From contig JAGBVG010000006.1 of assembly GCA_017630455.1 (NCBI GenBank), positions 1 through 64,000 of the forward strand: DNA of 64,000 bases, written 5' to 3'. The number at the start of each line of letters is the position of its first letter. Within the stretch, counting starts at the first letter, position 1. This document shows, in pieces, positions 43,646 to 53,155 of this stretch. Source of the stretch: Alistipes sp. GTDB lineage: Bacteria > Bacteroidota > Bacteroidia > Bacteroidales > Rikenellaceae. The notes beneath the pieces were generated by a model. It ran no database searches and was not told the origin of the DNA. It saw nothing but the letters and a program-made list of their open reading frames with translations. Position numbers and translations under genes: made by a program.

Positions 43646-45058
43646 TTATTTCTTTGCGTGGTGGTGACGACGCTTGCGGAGCTTCATCTTCTTGCGATAG
43701 TTATCCACCTTGCGCCACACACCCCACACGAGCAATGCGCTGAAAAACAGGATAATACCAATGAGCATACCTGCAGAGAGGTTATCACCCTTCACACGCG
43801 ACCACATCTCGAGCATCTTATCCGTGCGGTCACCCGAATCGTGCATAACACCCGAGCGCGCAATGACACTCATATCGGGATAAAGCACCGGATCAGCAAC
43901 CACAGCCTCGGAGCCTTCGATAGGCGTACCATCCTCATTTACAAAGAAGTAGCTCAAGTCGCAGACCTCAGGCTCGGAGTAACACAACTCCTCCAACGAG
44001 TCGTAGACCTCCTGCGTAGCAACGACACTCACGTAGCCCGTAGCATCCATATTTCGGATGGCATTCTCGGGCATACACATATAGTCGATGAAGTAGCGCG
44101 CAGCACGCAGATTACGCGCATATTTAGGGATTACCCAGCCGTCGAACCAGACGATACTACCCTCCTTAGGCACCTCATAGCCGAGCTCTACATCCACCTC
44201 GCTCGCCTCGTCGATAGCCCATACTGCATCGCCGCTCCACATAAGGTTTATCCACGCCTTCTCCTGCGTCATCATCTCCTTACCGAAGTCGGCCTCCCAG
44301 CCTGCAACAAGCTCCTTCATACGTTTCAAGTAGCTCTCAACCAATGCAATAGACTCATCCGAAGAGTCATACATAAGCTCGTGAATGGTATCTATATCGA
44401 GACACTCTTCCTCGCCCAAAGTGCCGTTTTCGCGCGCCTCGAGAGTCTTGGCATATATAAGCATCGGCGAATATACATCGCGGAAAGCATCCTTCACAAA
44501 GATCTTATCCTGAAGCCTCTGGTCGAACATCAGAGCCCACGACTGCGCCTCCTCCTTGGTTACGTACGCCTTGTTGTAGAGGATTCCCGTAGTACCCCAC
44601 ATATATCCCACAGCATAGTCGTTGGGGTCGACACCCTCGGGAGCCTCCAAGAGCGAGAACTGCTCCTTGATGTAGGGCGAGATGCAGCCGAAGTAGTTGA
44701 TGTCGCGCTCCGCCATCTCAGCCTCAAACTCTGGAGTGAGGATCGGCAACACCATCTCGTTGCGCATCATACGCTCGATGATATACTCCGACGGACATAC
44801 TACATCGAAATCGGCCTGACCGTTCTCGATTTTCGCGAGCATAACCTCATTGATATCAAAGGTTTGGTAGATAATCTCCACCTCCTCGCCAGTCTGCTCG
44901 TAGTACCACTCCTCGAACTCCACAAGGAGATCCTCATCGATGTAATCGCCCCAGTTGTAGACCTTGAGGATATGGCTGCGACCGTCGTCACATCCCATCA
45001 TAGCCACAGCGACAACCATCATCGCCACGCTACGCACTATATTATATAAGTATCGCAT
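43646..45058 (-). CDS. potD: Polyamine ABC transporter substrate-binding protein with C-terminal anchor
   Basis: Binds spermidine or putrescine outside the inner membrane and feeds the PotBC channel. The 470 residues include a signal peptide with lipobox (AVAMMGC, Cys23), the family opening LKVYNWGDYIDEDLLVEFEE, and WINLMWSGDAVWAIDEASE and IVWFDGWVIPKYARNLRAAR in the second lobe. Unlike typical PotD (about 350 residues) it continues into a C-terminal membrane helix (AGMLIGIILFFSALLVWGVW, about 423-442) and a very basic tail (KLRKRRHHHAKK). It would be held by both a lipid and a helix. Its start touches the potC stop, in an operon potA-potB-potC-potD. Confidence 0.92.
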   Translation of the reverse strand: MRYLYNIVRSVAMMVVAVAMMGCDDGRSHILKVYNWGDYIDEDLLVEFEEWYYEQTGEEVEIIYQTFDINEVMLAKIENGQADFDVVCPSEYIIERMMRNEMVLPILTPEFEAEMAERDINYFGCISPYIKEQFSLLEAPEGVDPNDYAVGYMWGTTGILYNKAYVTKEEAQSWALMFDQRLQDKIFVKDAFRDVYSPMLIYAKTLEARENGTLGEEECLDIDTIHELMYDSSDESIALVESYLKRMKELVAGWEADFGKEMMTQEKAWINLMWSGDAVWAIDEASEVDVELGYEVPKEGSIVWFDGWVIPKYARNLRAARYFIDYMCMPENAIRNMDATGYVSVVATQEVYDSLEELCYSEPEVCDLSYFFVNEDGTPIEGSEAVVADPVLYPDMSVIARSGVMHDSGDRTDKMLEMWSRVKGDNLSAGMLIGIILFFSALLVWGVWRKVDNYRKKMKLRKRRHHHAKK

Positions 45059-45885
45059 TATCGTCTTGCGGTTTTAGGGTTTATCTTCTGCGCCTCCTCA
45101 GCCTGACGTGCCTGACGTCGTGCACGGATGTTCACAACAACCAAGAGCACCAACACCACTACCAAGATTATGGTCGACAAGGCTCTAAGTTCCGGTGTGA
45201 GACCACCCTTTCGCGCATCTGCATAGATATACGTAGAGAGAGTCTCGAGGCCGTTAGTACCGTTGGTGAAGATCGTAACAGCAAAGTCGTCGATCGAGAG
45301 CGTGAACGCAAGGATAAAGCCCGAGATCATACCTGGACGAATCTCAGGGATGATAACCCTGCGCATAGCCTGCATAGGCGTAGCACCGAGGTCGAGTGCC
45401 GCCTCGTAGATATTGGGGTTCATCTGCATCAAGCGCGGCATAACGCTGAGCACCACGTATGGCGTACAAAATGTTATATGCGCGAGGATCACAGTGGCAT
45501 AACCCTGTGTGATGCCCAACGAGATAAACAGCAAAAAGAGTGAGATACCAGTGATGATATCCGGATTGAGAATCGGAATGTTATTCACGAAGTTCACAGC
45601 CTTACGCTTACCATAGCGCAAGTCGTTGATACCTATGGCTGCAACAGTACCGAGGAGTGTCGACACCGTAGCCGCCACAAAGGCTATGAGAAACGTATTC
45701 TGGATGGCATCAATGAGCGAATTGTTGACACCGCCCGAGAATAGCGACTCGTACAACTCTGTAGAGAATCCTGTCCAGTTTCCGAGCACCTTAGACTCTG
45801 TGAACGAGAATATTGCGATAATCACAATCGGTGCATAGAGCATCACGAGCAGTAGCACCAAGTAAAGATGTGATAGCTTTCTCAT
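45058..45885 (-). CDS. potC: Polyamine ABC transporter permease PotC
   Basis: Inner-membrane permease half. The 275 residues show six hydrophobic helices, starting YLVLLLVMLYAPIVIIAIFS. The ABC-permease coupling motif is EAALDLGATPMQAMRRVIIP (EAA loop), followed by EIRPGMISGFILAFTLSIDD. Its start lies 9 nt after the potB stop and its stop touches the potD start, indicating tight co-translation. Confidence 0.93.
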   Translation of the reverse strand: MRKLSHLYLVLLLVMLYAPIVIIAIFSFTESKVLGNWTGFSTELYESLFSGGVNNSLIDAIQNTFLIAFVAATVSTLLGTVAAIGINDLRYGKRKAVNFVNNIPILNPDIITGISLFLLFISLGITQGYATVILAHITFCTPYVVLSVMPRLMQMNPNIYEAALDLGATPMQAMRRVIIPEIRPGMISGFILAFTLSIDDFAVTIFTNGTNGLETLSTYIYADARKGGLTPELRALSTIILVVVLVLLVVVNIRARRQARQAEEAQKINPKTARR

Positions 45886-45894
45886 ACGCGCGCG

Positions 45895-46695
45895 TTATAA
45901 AATTGTGGCATCGCCTGTGCCCTCGTCCGACGTAGCATCCGTGAAGAGCGAGGTGATACCTATGATTATCAACATAATAAGCGACAACGCCGCACCATAG
46001 TGCCACATACCGTTGTTGATATTTTCCTGAATCGTAGTACCAAAGAGCTTGATGTTGTTCATCGTGAGCAGCTCCGCAATAGCAAAGGTCGAGATCGTAG
46101 GCATAAAGACCATCATAATGCCACTCACGATACCCGGCATCGACAGCGGAAATACCACACGTCCAAAGACCTGACGCGGCGTAGCACCAAGATCCTCGGC
46201 AGCCTCGATAAGCGAGGGATCCATCTTCTGCAGCACGTTGTAGATAGGGTAAATCATAAACGGCAGGAAGTTGTAGACCATACCGAATATTAGCGCACCC
46301 TCACCCAGCGGCAGACGCAGGAAGTCGAACAACGCCACAGTAGCCAGCGTACGCACCAACACGTTAATCCACATAGGCAGGATGAAGAGCATCACCACCA
46401 ACCTTGCATTCGAGGGCTTCAGCTTCGAGAGCACGTATGCCGCAGGATAGCCCAATACCAAGCATATAATAGTGGTAATCAGCGCAATACCTATAGAGTA
46501 TATAAACGTATTTGCCGCTTCGGGCTGGTTGATGAATCGCACGAAGTTCTCCATCGAGAAACCACCGCTCTTCGACTGAAAAGCGTAGAACATAATCAGC
46601 AACAGAGGCATAACGATGAAGATTGCCATAAAGATGACATACGGCAAACTCCACACACGCCTACGCGCCAAGAGTTTCGAAATTCGCTGTCTCAT
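45895..46695 (-). CDS. potB: Polyamine ABC transporter permease PotB
   Basis: Second permease half, 266 residues with six membrane helices, beginning VIFMAIFIVMPLLLIMFYAF. The coupling loop is EAAEDLGATPRQVFGRVVFP, followed by LSMPGIVSGIMMVFMPTIST. It lies 3 nt after the potA stop. The PotB/PotC assignment follows gene order and the EAA-loop context. Confidence 0.93.
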   Translation of the reverse strand: MRQRISKLLARRRVWSLPYVIFMAIFIVMPLLLIMFYAFQSKSGGFSMENFVRFINQPEAANTFIYSIGIALITTIICLVLGYPAAYVLSKLKPSNARLVVMLFILPMWINVLVRTLATVALFDFLRLPLGEGALIFGMVYNFLPFMIYPIYNVLQKMDPSLIEAAEDLGATPRQVFGRVVFPLSMPGIVSGIMMVFMPTISTFAIAELLTMNNIKLFGTTIQENINNGMWHYGAALSLIMLIIIGITSLFTDATSDEGTGDATIL

Positions 46696-46698
46696 AGG

Positions 46699-48084
46699 CT
46701 ACTTTATCTCCTTGACAGTTATGTTATTAGGCGCAATCTTGATACCTACCTCATCCAGATCCTCCCACACATCGTGCGTATCGACATAGATAGCCTCACC
46801 CTCGTCGGTGTGCACAGTGAGGTGGTAGTGATCACCCTTGTAGAGGATGAAGCGAATAGTACCCCACGACTCACCATCATCGGGATCGTCGGTAAGCTCC
46901 ACAGCCGAAAAGCCGAACGACACATTCACCTTCGCACCCGGCTCAATGCCCTGCACCTCCTTACACTCGAAGGTCTCGCCGAGCATCTCGACGTGTGTGG
47001 CATCCACGAGACGACCCTCGACATTATTCTCGGTACGTTCCTTACGCATAACGTGGATATCGGCAGGCTTGATCATCATACCCACCTCGCTACCAACTTC
47101 GAAGGCATTATAATCCTGAATCATAATCTCATAGCCATCTGGTGTCTCCACAAACATTTCATAGTGTACACCCTTGAACGTGCAGCTCTTAACCCTGCCT
47201 GAGAACATCGCAGCCTCGGCATTGCGGATGATATACACATCCTCGGGGCGGATGACAACATCCACCTCCACATTCTCGCCGAAGCCCTCGTCGATACACT
47301 CAAACTCCTTATCCATAAACTTCACCACGCGGTCGCGCACCATCACAGCATTGATGATGTTGCTCTCGCCAATGAAGTCCGCCACAAAGGCGTTGCAAGG
47401 CTCGTTGTATATATCTGTCGGAGTTCCAATCTGCTGAATCTTACCCTCGTTCATAACAACGATGGTATCCGAAAGTGTCAATGCCTCCTCCTGGTCGTGG
47501 GTCACATATACGAATGTGATGCCAAGGGTGCGGTGCATCTCCTTGAGCTCCATCTGCATATCCTTACGCATCTTGAGGTCGAGAGCCGCCAAAGGCTCGT
47601 CGAGGAGCAACACCTGAGGACGATTGACAATGGCGCGTGCGATAGCCACACGCTGCTGCTGACCTCCCGAGAGCGACTGCACATCGCGATGCTCATAGTC
47701 GGTCATACCCACCATTTTAAGTGCGCGCTTCACCCTCTGTTCTATCTCCTTCTTATCGACCTTCTGCAACTTCAGACCGAAGGCGATATTGTCGTAGACA
47801 TTGTAATTTGGGAATAGCGCATAACGCTGAAATACGGTATTTACAGGACGAAGGTGCGGTGGCACACCTGTCATCCTCTCACCACCAATAAGAATCTCGC
47901 CTGATGTGGCAGAATTGAATCCTGCAAGCAAACGAAGAAGTGTGGTCTTGCCACAACCCGAAGGGCCGAGAATCGTGAGAAACTCACCCTTACGTACTTT
48001 CAAACTAACATCATTAAGCACCACCTTATCGGGGAACGACTTGGTGATATTCGAAATCTCGATGATGTAATCAGAGTTCACCAT
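46699..48084 (-). CDS. potA: Polyamine ABC transporter ATP-binding protein PotA
   Basis: Energises spermidine/putrescine import. From the chosen ATG it has 461 residues: Walker [11 protein letters not shown]-loop region [20 protein letters not shown], signature [20 protein letters not shown], Walker [11 protein letters not shown] and the switch histidine in [11 protein letters not shown]-terminal part of over 200 residues holds two TOBE-like segments, longer than the usual PotA of about 380. An upstream in-frame ATG at 48180 is rejected because it lies at the promoter -7 box (48178-48185). The leader carries a perfect 12-bp palindrome. Confidence 0.95.
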   Translation of the reverse strand: MVNSDYIIEISNITKSFPDKVVLNDVSLKVRKGEFLTILGPSGCGKTTLLRLLAGFNSATSGEILIGGERMTGVPPHLRPVNTVFQRYALFPNYNVYDNIAFGLKLQKVDKKEIEQRVKRALKMVGMTDYEHRDVQSLSGGQQQRVAIARAIVNRPQVLLLDEPLAALDLKMRKDMQMELKEMHRTLGITFVYVTHDQEEALTLSDTIVVMNEGKIQQIGTPTDIYNEPCNAFVADFIGESNIINAVMVRDRVVKFMDKEFECIDEGFGENVEVDVVIRPEDVYIIRNAEAAMFSGRVKSCTFKGVHYEMFVETPDGYEIMIQDYNAFEVGSEVGMMIKPADIHVMRKERTENNVEGRLVDATHVEMLGETFECKEVQGIEPGAKVNVSFGFSAVELTDDPDDGESWGTIRFILYKGDHYHLTVHTDEGEAIYVDTHDVWEDLDEVGIKIAPNNITVKEIK

Positions 48085-48142
48085 TAAGCAAAAAAGTGTA
48101 TTAGTAGTTACTAAAATATCAACCCTCCCGCGCGCTGTCGAC

Positions 48143-48154
48143 ACACAATTGTGT
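48143..48154. promoter_or_regulatory. Palindrome in the potABCD leader
   Basis: ACACAATTGTGT, a perfect 12-bp palindrome, lies about 25 nt downstream of the potA -7 box and 60 nt before the ATG. The position suits an operator for a dimeric repressor. No candidate regulator is adjacent. Confidence 0.4.
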
Positions 48155-48177
48155 TCCCATACGGAGAGTTTTCGGGA

Positions 48178-48214
48178 CAAAGATAGAAAAATTACGATAA
48201 ATTTCGTATATTTG
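48178..48214. promoter_or_regulatory. Divergent -7 boxes for potA and the M1 peptidase gene
   Basis: Minus strand: TATCTTTG at 48178-48185 (potA). Plus strand: TATATTTG at 48207-48214 (peptidase). The two boxes are only 21 nt apart and point away from each other, so polymerases would compete for overlapping DNA. The -33 parts are weak on both strands. Confidence 0.6.
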
Positions 48215-48237
48215 TGGATATAAATTCACTTTTTTTG

Positions 48238-50769
48238 ATGATTATTATGAGACTACGAAGCATAACTTTCGCCTTGTTAGCAATTGCAGCTACGCTGTCG
48301 GGGTGCTGCCATAACTCCAACAACGAGATTCTGAGCGGCGTGGACTACACCCTTGCCACCCAGCGCAAGGCAGACATCTCCGACGTCCGCTACGACATCA
48401 ACTTCCTAATCCCCAGAGTATTAACCGAATCCGTACTCTGCGATATAGAGATCCGTTTCTCGCTCCACGAGCCTTGCGACGTGCTCCTCGACTTCCGCGA
48501 TACGGAGCGCATAACAGAGATAATTTTCAAGGAGATCTCACACTCCGAGCAGTGGCAGTCGTGGCTCCGCAACGAGCATATCGTAATACCTCGCGAGATG
48601 GTCACCGCAGGAGAAAACGCCATAAGGATACGCACATCGGTCAGCGACCAGTCGCTAAACCGCAACGAGGAGTACCTCTACACGCTCCTTGTCCCCGATC
48701 GTGCACGCACCCTCTTCCCCTGCTTCGACCAGCCCGATATGAAGGCTACATACACCCTCTCGCTCACCCTACCCGAGGAGTGGACAGCCGTATCCAACAC
48801 CTCTATTACAGGTAGCGCCACATCAGAAGAGGGCTATCAAGTGATTGAGTTCGCCCCCACCGAGCCACTCTCGACATACCTATTCTCGTTCGTTGCTGGC
48901 AAGCTCGACAGCACCACCTACGACGATGGCACACACCGCTTTACGGCCTACTACCGCGAGACCGACCCCAAGCGCATCGCGCAGCTCGACACCATATTTA
49001 AGGAGGTGAAATATTCGCTCGAATGGCTCGAGGAGTACACAGGCATCAAATACCCCTTTGGCAAGTACGACTTCATAATGTTGCCTGGATTCCAGTATGG
49101 CGGTATGGAGCACACGGGAGCTACGCTCTACAACGCCGGGCAGATGTTCCTCGGCGAGAATCCGACCCTCGATGAGCTGCTACGCCGCTCGTCGGTCATT
49201 GCACACGAGACTGCACATATGTGGTTCGGCGACTATGTCACTATGCGCTGGTTCGACGATGTATGGACCAAGGAGGTCTTTGCCAACTACTTCGCGGCGC
49301 GCATCGTGGAGCCACTCTACCCCACCATCGACCACCGCCTGAGCCGCCTGAAGAGCTACACCATATCCGCACTCTCGGAGGATCGCACCGCTGGCTCCAC
49401 ACCTATACGCCAAGAGCTTGACAATCTGCAAAATGCAGGACTCATCTACGGCCGTATTATCTACAACAAAGCTCCTATTGTGATGGACAAGATTGTGGAA
49501 ATTATGGGCGACGAGGCATACCAAAATGGCATCCGCGACTATCTCCGCACCTTCGCATACGGCAACGCCACGTGGCCCGAACTCATAGAGATCCTCGACC
49601 GCTACACCGATGCTGACCTCCGCACATTCAGCGAGGTGTGGGTACACAGCAACGCCATACCTATTGTGGAGTGTTCGTCAAAGGATAACCTCCTCATACT
49701 CAAGCAGCGCGACCCACGAAGTAGAGGTCTTCTATGGCCGCAACACCTCACCATACGCGTGGTATACGACGACAGCACCACCGAGGATGTAAACATCGCC
49801 ATCGAGGCTGCTCGCACAACCCTCGGGCTACGCAAGCCTATAGCCTACATCATCCCTAACATTTGCGGTCGCGGCTACGGACTATTCACCATCCCGGAGC
49901 AGAACATCGCGTGGCTTATGACACAGCTTCCCGACCTCGGCGATGACCTTGCTCGCGAGGCTACATTGGTCAATCTCCACGAACTATACAAGTGGGGATA
50001 TATCAATAAGAATCAGTGGCTTGCGACGCTTACCGACGCTCTTACCAAGGAGCACAACTACCTCATTGCCTCGACGATTTGCGACTACCTATCTGAGCCT
50101 GTTGCGACACTCAAGGCACGCGAAATAGAGGAGCGACTTTGGCATATCGCAACCACACACCCCCTCACCTCGCTGCGCCGCAAGCTGATTACCACACTCG
50201 CACACGCCCACACCGCCCCAGCTGTCACCGAGGCCCTCTACACCCTCTGGCAGGCTAATGGCGCAACGTGGCTCTCGGAGCAGGAGCAGTTTACCACGCT
50301 CAGCGATGACGACGCTATGACCTTGGCTTACGAGCTGGCACTGCGTATGCCCGAGCTTCAGGCGGAGATCATAACCACACAGCGCGCACGCATCACCAAC
50401 CCCGACCGTCTACGCGAATTTGACTATATTTCTCGCGGCACAGCCCCCGACACCGCCACACGCGACGCACTCTTTGCCGAGCTTCTCACCTCCGAGGCAC
50501 GCCGCACCGAGCCGTGGGCTGCAGCGCTGCTGAAACTCCTTAATCACCACACCCGCGAGGCTGAGGCACTGAAATATATACTTCCTGGTCTTGAGGAGCT
50601 TACCGAGGTGCAGCGCACGGGCGACATCTTCTTCCCTTCGAACTGGTGCAAAGCTCTCCTTGGCAACCACCACAGCCCCGAGGCACGTGCCATCGTGGAG
50701 CGTTTCCTCGCCGACAACCCCGACTACTCACCGCTGCTGCGCTCCAAGATTCTCCAGGCGTTGGAGTAG
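48238..50769 (+). CDS. M1-family aminopeptidase, lipoprotein
   Basis: Zinc aminopeptidase of the PepN type, probably periplasmic or outer-membrane bound. From ATG 48238 it has 843 residues; the ATG at 48247 is equally possible, and an upstream GTG at 48214 is excluded because it is part of the -7 box. A signal peptide with lipobox ATLSGC precedes the N-terminal saddle domain. The catalytic domain has the exopeptidase motif YGGMEHTGATLY (in place of GAMEN, as in other Bacteroidota relatives by memory), the zinc site HETAHMWFGD with the third ligand in TKEVFANYF, and a downstream RIIYNKAPIV. A helical C-terminal domain follows. Confidence 0.93.
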   Translation: MIIMRLRSITFALLAIAATLSGCCHNSNNEILSGVDYTLATQRKADISDVRYDINFLIPRVLTESVLCDIEIRFSLHEPCDVLLDFRDTERITEIIFKEISHSEQWQSWLRNEHIVIPREMVTAGENAIRIRTSVSDQSLNRNEEYLYTLLVPDRARTLFPCFDQPDMKATYTLSLTLPEEWTAVSNTSITGSATSEEGYQVIEFAPTEPLSTYLFSFVAGKLDSTTYDDGTHRFTAYYRETDPKRIAQLDTIFKEVKYSLEWLEEYTGIKYPFGKYDFIMLPGFQYGGMEHTGATLYNAGQMFLGENPTLDELLRRSSVIAHETAHMWFGDYVTMRWFDDVWTKEVFANYFAARIVEPLYPTIDHRLSRLKSYTISALSEDRTAGSTPIRQELDNLQNAGLIYGRIIYNKAPIVMDKIVEIMGDEAYQNGIRDYLRTFAYGNATWPELIEILDRYTDADLRTFSEVWVHSNAIPIVECSSKDNLLILKQRDPRSRGLLWPQHLTIRVVYDDSTTEDVNIAIEAARTTLGLRKPIAYIIPNICGRGYGLFTIPEQNIAWLMTQLPDLGDDLAREATLVNLHELYKWGYINKNQWLATLTDALTKEHNYLIASTICDYLSEPVATLKAREIEERLWHIATTHPLTSLRRKLITTLAHAHTAPAVTEALYTLWQANGATWLSEQEQFTTLSDDDAMTLAYELALRMPELQAEIITTQRARITNPDRLREFDYISRGTAPDTATRDALFAELLTSEARRTEPWAAALLKLLNHHTREAEALKYILPGLEELTEVQRTGDIFFPSNWCKALLGNHHSPEARAIVERFLADNPDYSPLLRSKILQALE

Positions 50770-50789
50770 CGACAGATACTACAAACAAC

Positions 50790-50817
50790 AAGGGCCTCAC
50801 CACTCGGTGAAGCCCTT
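50790..50817. terminator. Shared terminator between convergent genes
   Basis: AAGGGC and TCACC pair with GGTGA and GCCCTT around a 4-nt loop (one mismatch bulge). It lies in the 70-nt gap between the convergent peptidase and nfnB genes and could serve both. Confidence 0.8.
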
Positions 50818-50839
50818 ATTAGTTATATAGGTGTATCAA

Positions 50840-52231
50840 TTACAAACCCTTGATATACTCATCAATAGCTTTAGCCGCCTTACGTCCCGCTCCCATCGCA
50901 AGAATTACTGTCGCAGCACCTGTAACAGCATCACCACCAGCAAATACTCCTGGGCGTGATGTAGCACCTACCTCCGATGCCTCGATACAACCACGACGGT
51001 TGATGTTCAAGCCCGACGTTGTAGAGGCGATAAGAGGATTTGGCGATGTACCGAGAGCCATAATCACTACGTCGCAATCGATGGTGAAGTCCGAGCCTGC
51101 CTTCTCCTGTGGTGAGCGACGACCCGAAGCATCAGGCTCGCCAAGCTCCATCTCCACGCAGTTGATACCCTTCACCCAGCCATCCTCAGTGCCGAGGATA
51201 TGCGTAGGGTTGGTGAGCATACGGAACTCGATGCCCTCCTCCTTGGCGTGGTGCACCTCCTCCTTACGTGCAGGAAGCTCCGCCTCGCCACGACGGTAGA
51301 CGATAACAGCCTCAGCACCAAGACGCTTTGCAGTACGCACAGCATCCATAGCCACGTTACCACCACCCACGACAACAACCTTGCGACCTACGTAGACAGG
51401 CGTATCGTTATGCTCAGGATCCCAAGCACCCATAAGGTTTACACGTGTAAGGAACTCATTTGCCGAGAGCACACCATTGAGGTTTTCGCCCTCGATACCC
51501 ATAAAGCGTGGCAGACCAGCTCCCGAGCCTACGAAAACAGCGTCGTAGCCCTCCTCGTCGAGGAGTGAGTCGATGGTCATAGTGCGACCGATGATAACAT
51601 CTGTCTCGAACTTCACGCCGAGCTTCTTAACCTCGTCGATCTCACGTGCCACAACACGATTCTTAGGCAAACGGAACTCAGGAATACCGTATGACAACAC
51701 GCCACCTAAGCGGTGCAACGCCTCGAAAACATCGACCTTATAGCCCATCTTTGCCAAGTCACTGGCGCACGCCAAGCCTGCAGGACCACTACCTACAACA
51801 GCCACACGGCGACCATTAGGTTCTATCACCACGCCCTCGACCTCTGCCGAGTGGTCCAAAGCCCAGTCACCTACAAAGCGCTCCAACTTACCGATAGCCA
51901 CAGGCTCGCCCTTGATACCGAGCACACACGAGCCCTCGCACTGCGACTCCTGAGGACATACACGACCGCAGATAGATGGCAATGAGCTATCCTTGTGGAT
52001 TGCATCGGCAGCAGCACGAATATCACCCTCGGTGAGGTGGTGGATAAACTCTGGAATGCTGATATTCACAGGACAAGCTGCCACACAGCGTGGATTCTTA
52101 CAATTCAAGCATCGTGAAGCCTCCAACAAAGCCTCCTCCCAGTTGTAACCATAGCATACCTCCTCAAAATTTGTGGCACGCACCTTTGGATCTTGTTCGC
52201 GCACTGGGACGCGTGGTATCTTATTCGCCAT
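50840..52231 (-). CDS. nfnB: NfnB / glutamate synthase small-subunit-like oxidoreductase
   Basis: Large subunit of the NADH-dependent ferredoxin:NADP+ oxidoreductase. The 463 residues start with a two-[4Fe-4S] domain (CLNCKNPRCVAACPVNISIP, then SICGRVCPQESQCEGSCVLG), then FAD binding (VAVVGSGPAGLACASDLAKM) and NADPH binding (VVVVGGGNVAMDAVRTAKRL, then YRRGEAELPARKEEVHHA), and end with GVFAGGDAVTGAATVILAMG. Glutamate synthase small subunit (GltD) is the close alternative, but the immediately adjacent NfnA partner, overlapping by 11 nt, and the absence of gltB favour Nfn. Confidence 0.88.
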   Translation of the reverse strand: MANKIPRVPVREQDPKVRATNFEEVCYGYNWEEALLEASRCLNCKNPRCVAACPVNISIPEFIHHLTEGDIRAAADAIHKDSSLPSICGRVCPQESQCEGSCVLGIKGEPVAIGKLERFVGDWALDHSAEVEGVVIEPNGRRVAVVGSGPAGLACASDLAKMGYKVDVFEALHRLGGVLSYGIPEFRLPKNRVVAREIDEVKKLGVKFETDVIIGRTMTIDSLLDEEGYDAVFVGSGAGLPRFMGIEGENLNGVLSANEFLTRVNLMGAWDPEHNDTPVYVGRKVVVVGGGNVAMDAVRTAKRLGAEAVIVYRRGEAELPARKEEVHHAKEEGIEFRMLTNPTHILGTEDGWVKGINCVEMELGEPDASGRRSPQEKAGSDFTIDCDVVIMALGTSPNPLIASTTSGLNINRRGCIEASEVGATSRPGVFAGGDAVTGAATVILAMGAGRKAAKAIDEYIKGL

Positions 52232-53087
52232 AACACTTGCAATCTTTATGTTCGTGATTCTCTACTGCAGTTCTCTCCTGTGTGCGGTACATAGCCTGAC
52301 GACGCATAGCCTCGTCGAAGTCCACCTGGTGACCATCGAACTCTGGGCCGTCAACACACGTAAAGAGTGTCTTACCACCTACCGATACGCGGCAAGCGCC
52401 ACACATACCCGTGCCATCCACCATCAAGGCGTTGAGCGACACGGTAGTCTGGAGACCCCAAGGCTTGGTAGTGAGACATACGAATTTCATCATAATCATA
52501 GGGCCGATGCAGATACACTCGTCGTACTTCTTACCCTGCTTCACAACAAGCTCCTCGAGGAGACCTGTAACCATACCCTTGTAGCCCTCCGAGCCATCGT
52601 CGGTTGCGATGTGTACGTTGGCAATCTTGCGCATCTCCTCGATGTAGATGAGCATATTCTTACTCTTAGCGCCGATGATAACATCACACTCCACGCCCTG
52701 CTCGTGCAGCCACTTCACCTGTGGGTAGACTGGTGCAGTACCTACACCACCCGCCACGAAGATATACTTACGAGCCTTGAGCTCCTCCTTAGGCATATTT
52801 ACGAACTCCGATGGGCGGCCCAATGGGCCTGCGAAATCGGCCAACGCCTCACCAACCTCCAAAGCACAAATCTTCTTGGTAGAGAAACCGATGGTCTGTG
52901 TAACGATTGTTACCGTACCCGCCTCGACATCATAGTCGGCAATGGTGAGAGGAATACGCTCACCACCCTCGTTGGTACGAACAATGACAAACTGTCCTGG
53001 CTTTGCAGAACGTGCAACACGCTCAGCGGCAATCTTCATCTCATAGATATTTTCTGCCAACTTGCGTTTTTCTACAATTTTAAACAT
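52221..53087 (-). CDS. nfnA: NfnA / dihydroorotate dehydrogenase electron-transfer-like subunit
   Basis: Small subunit with FAD and a [2Fe-2S] cluster, the site of electron bifurcation in characterised Nfn. The 288 residues include the ferredoxin-reductase FAD segment PGQFVIVRTNEGGERIPLTI, the NAD-binding VAGGVGTAPVYPQVKWLHEQ, and the C-terminal cysteines in MCGACRVSVGGKTLFTCVDG. The very C-terminus (EHKDCKCYGE) has two further cysteines of unknown role. It overlaps nfnB by 11 nt. A DUF1573 gene lies 68 nt upstream on the same strand. Confidence 0.88.
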   Translation of the reverse strand: MFKIVEKRKLAENIYEMKIAAERVARSAKPGQFVIVRTNEGGERIPLTIADYDVEAGTVTIVTQTIGFSTKKICALEVGEALADFAGPLGRPSEFVNMPKEELKARKYIFVAGGVGTAPVYPQVKWLHEQGVECDVIIGAKSKNMLIYIEEMRKIANVHIATDDGSEGYKGMVTGLLEELVVKQGKKYDECICIGPMIMMKFVCLTTKPWGLQTTVSLNALMVDGTGMCGACRVSVGGKTLFTCVDGPEFDGHQVDFDEAMRRQAMYRTQERTAVENHEHKDCKCYGE

Positions 53088-53155
53088 CTTTTTAGTTTAT
53101 CTTTTTAGTTGTATATTGTCTGTGTCCTCTGTTTGCATCCCTTGCTACGCATCCC

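Noticed and set aside
48085..48180. Upstream start of PotA giving 493 residues
   Set aside because: The first codon would overlap the -7 box of the operon promoter, and the ABC domain begins normally after the inner methionine.
50840..53087. GltBD glutamate synthase operon
   Set aside because: The large subunit GltB is absent. The adjacent overlapping partner is an NfnA-type flavoprotein, so NfnAB is the better reading.
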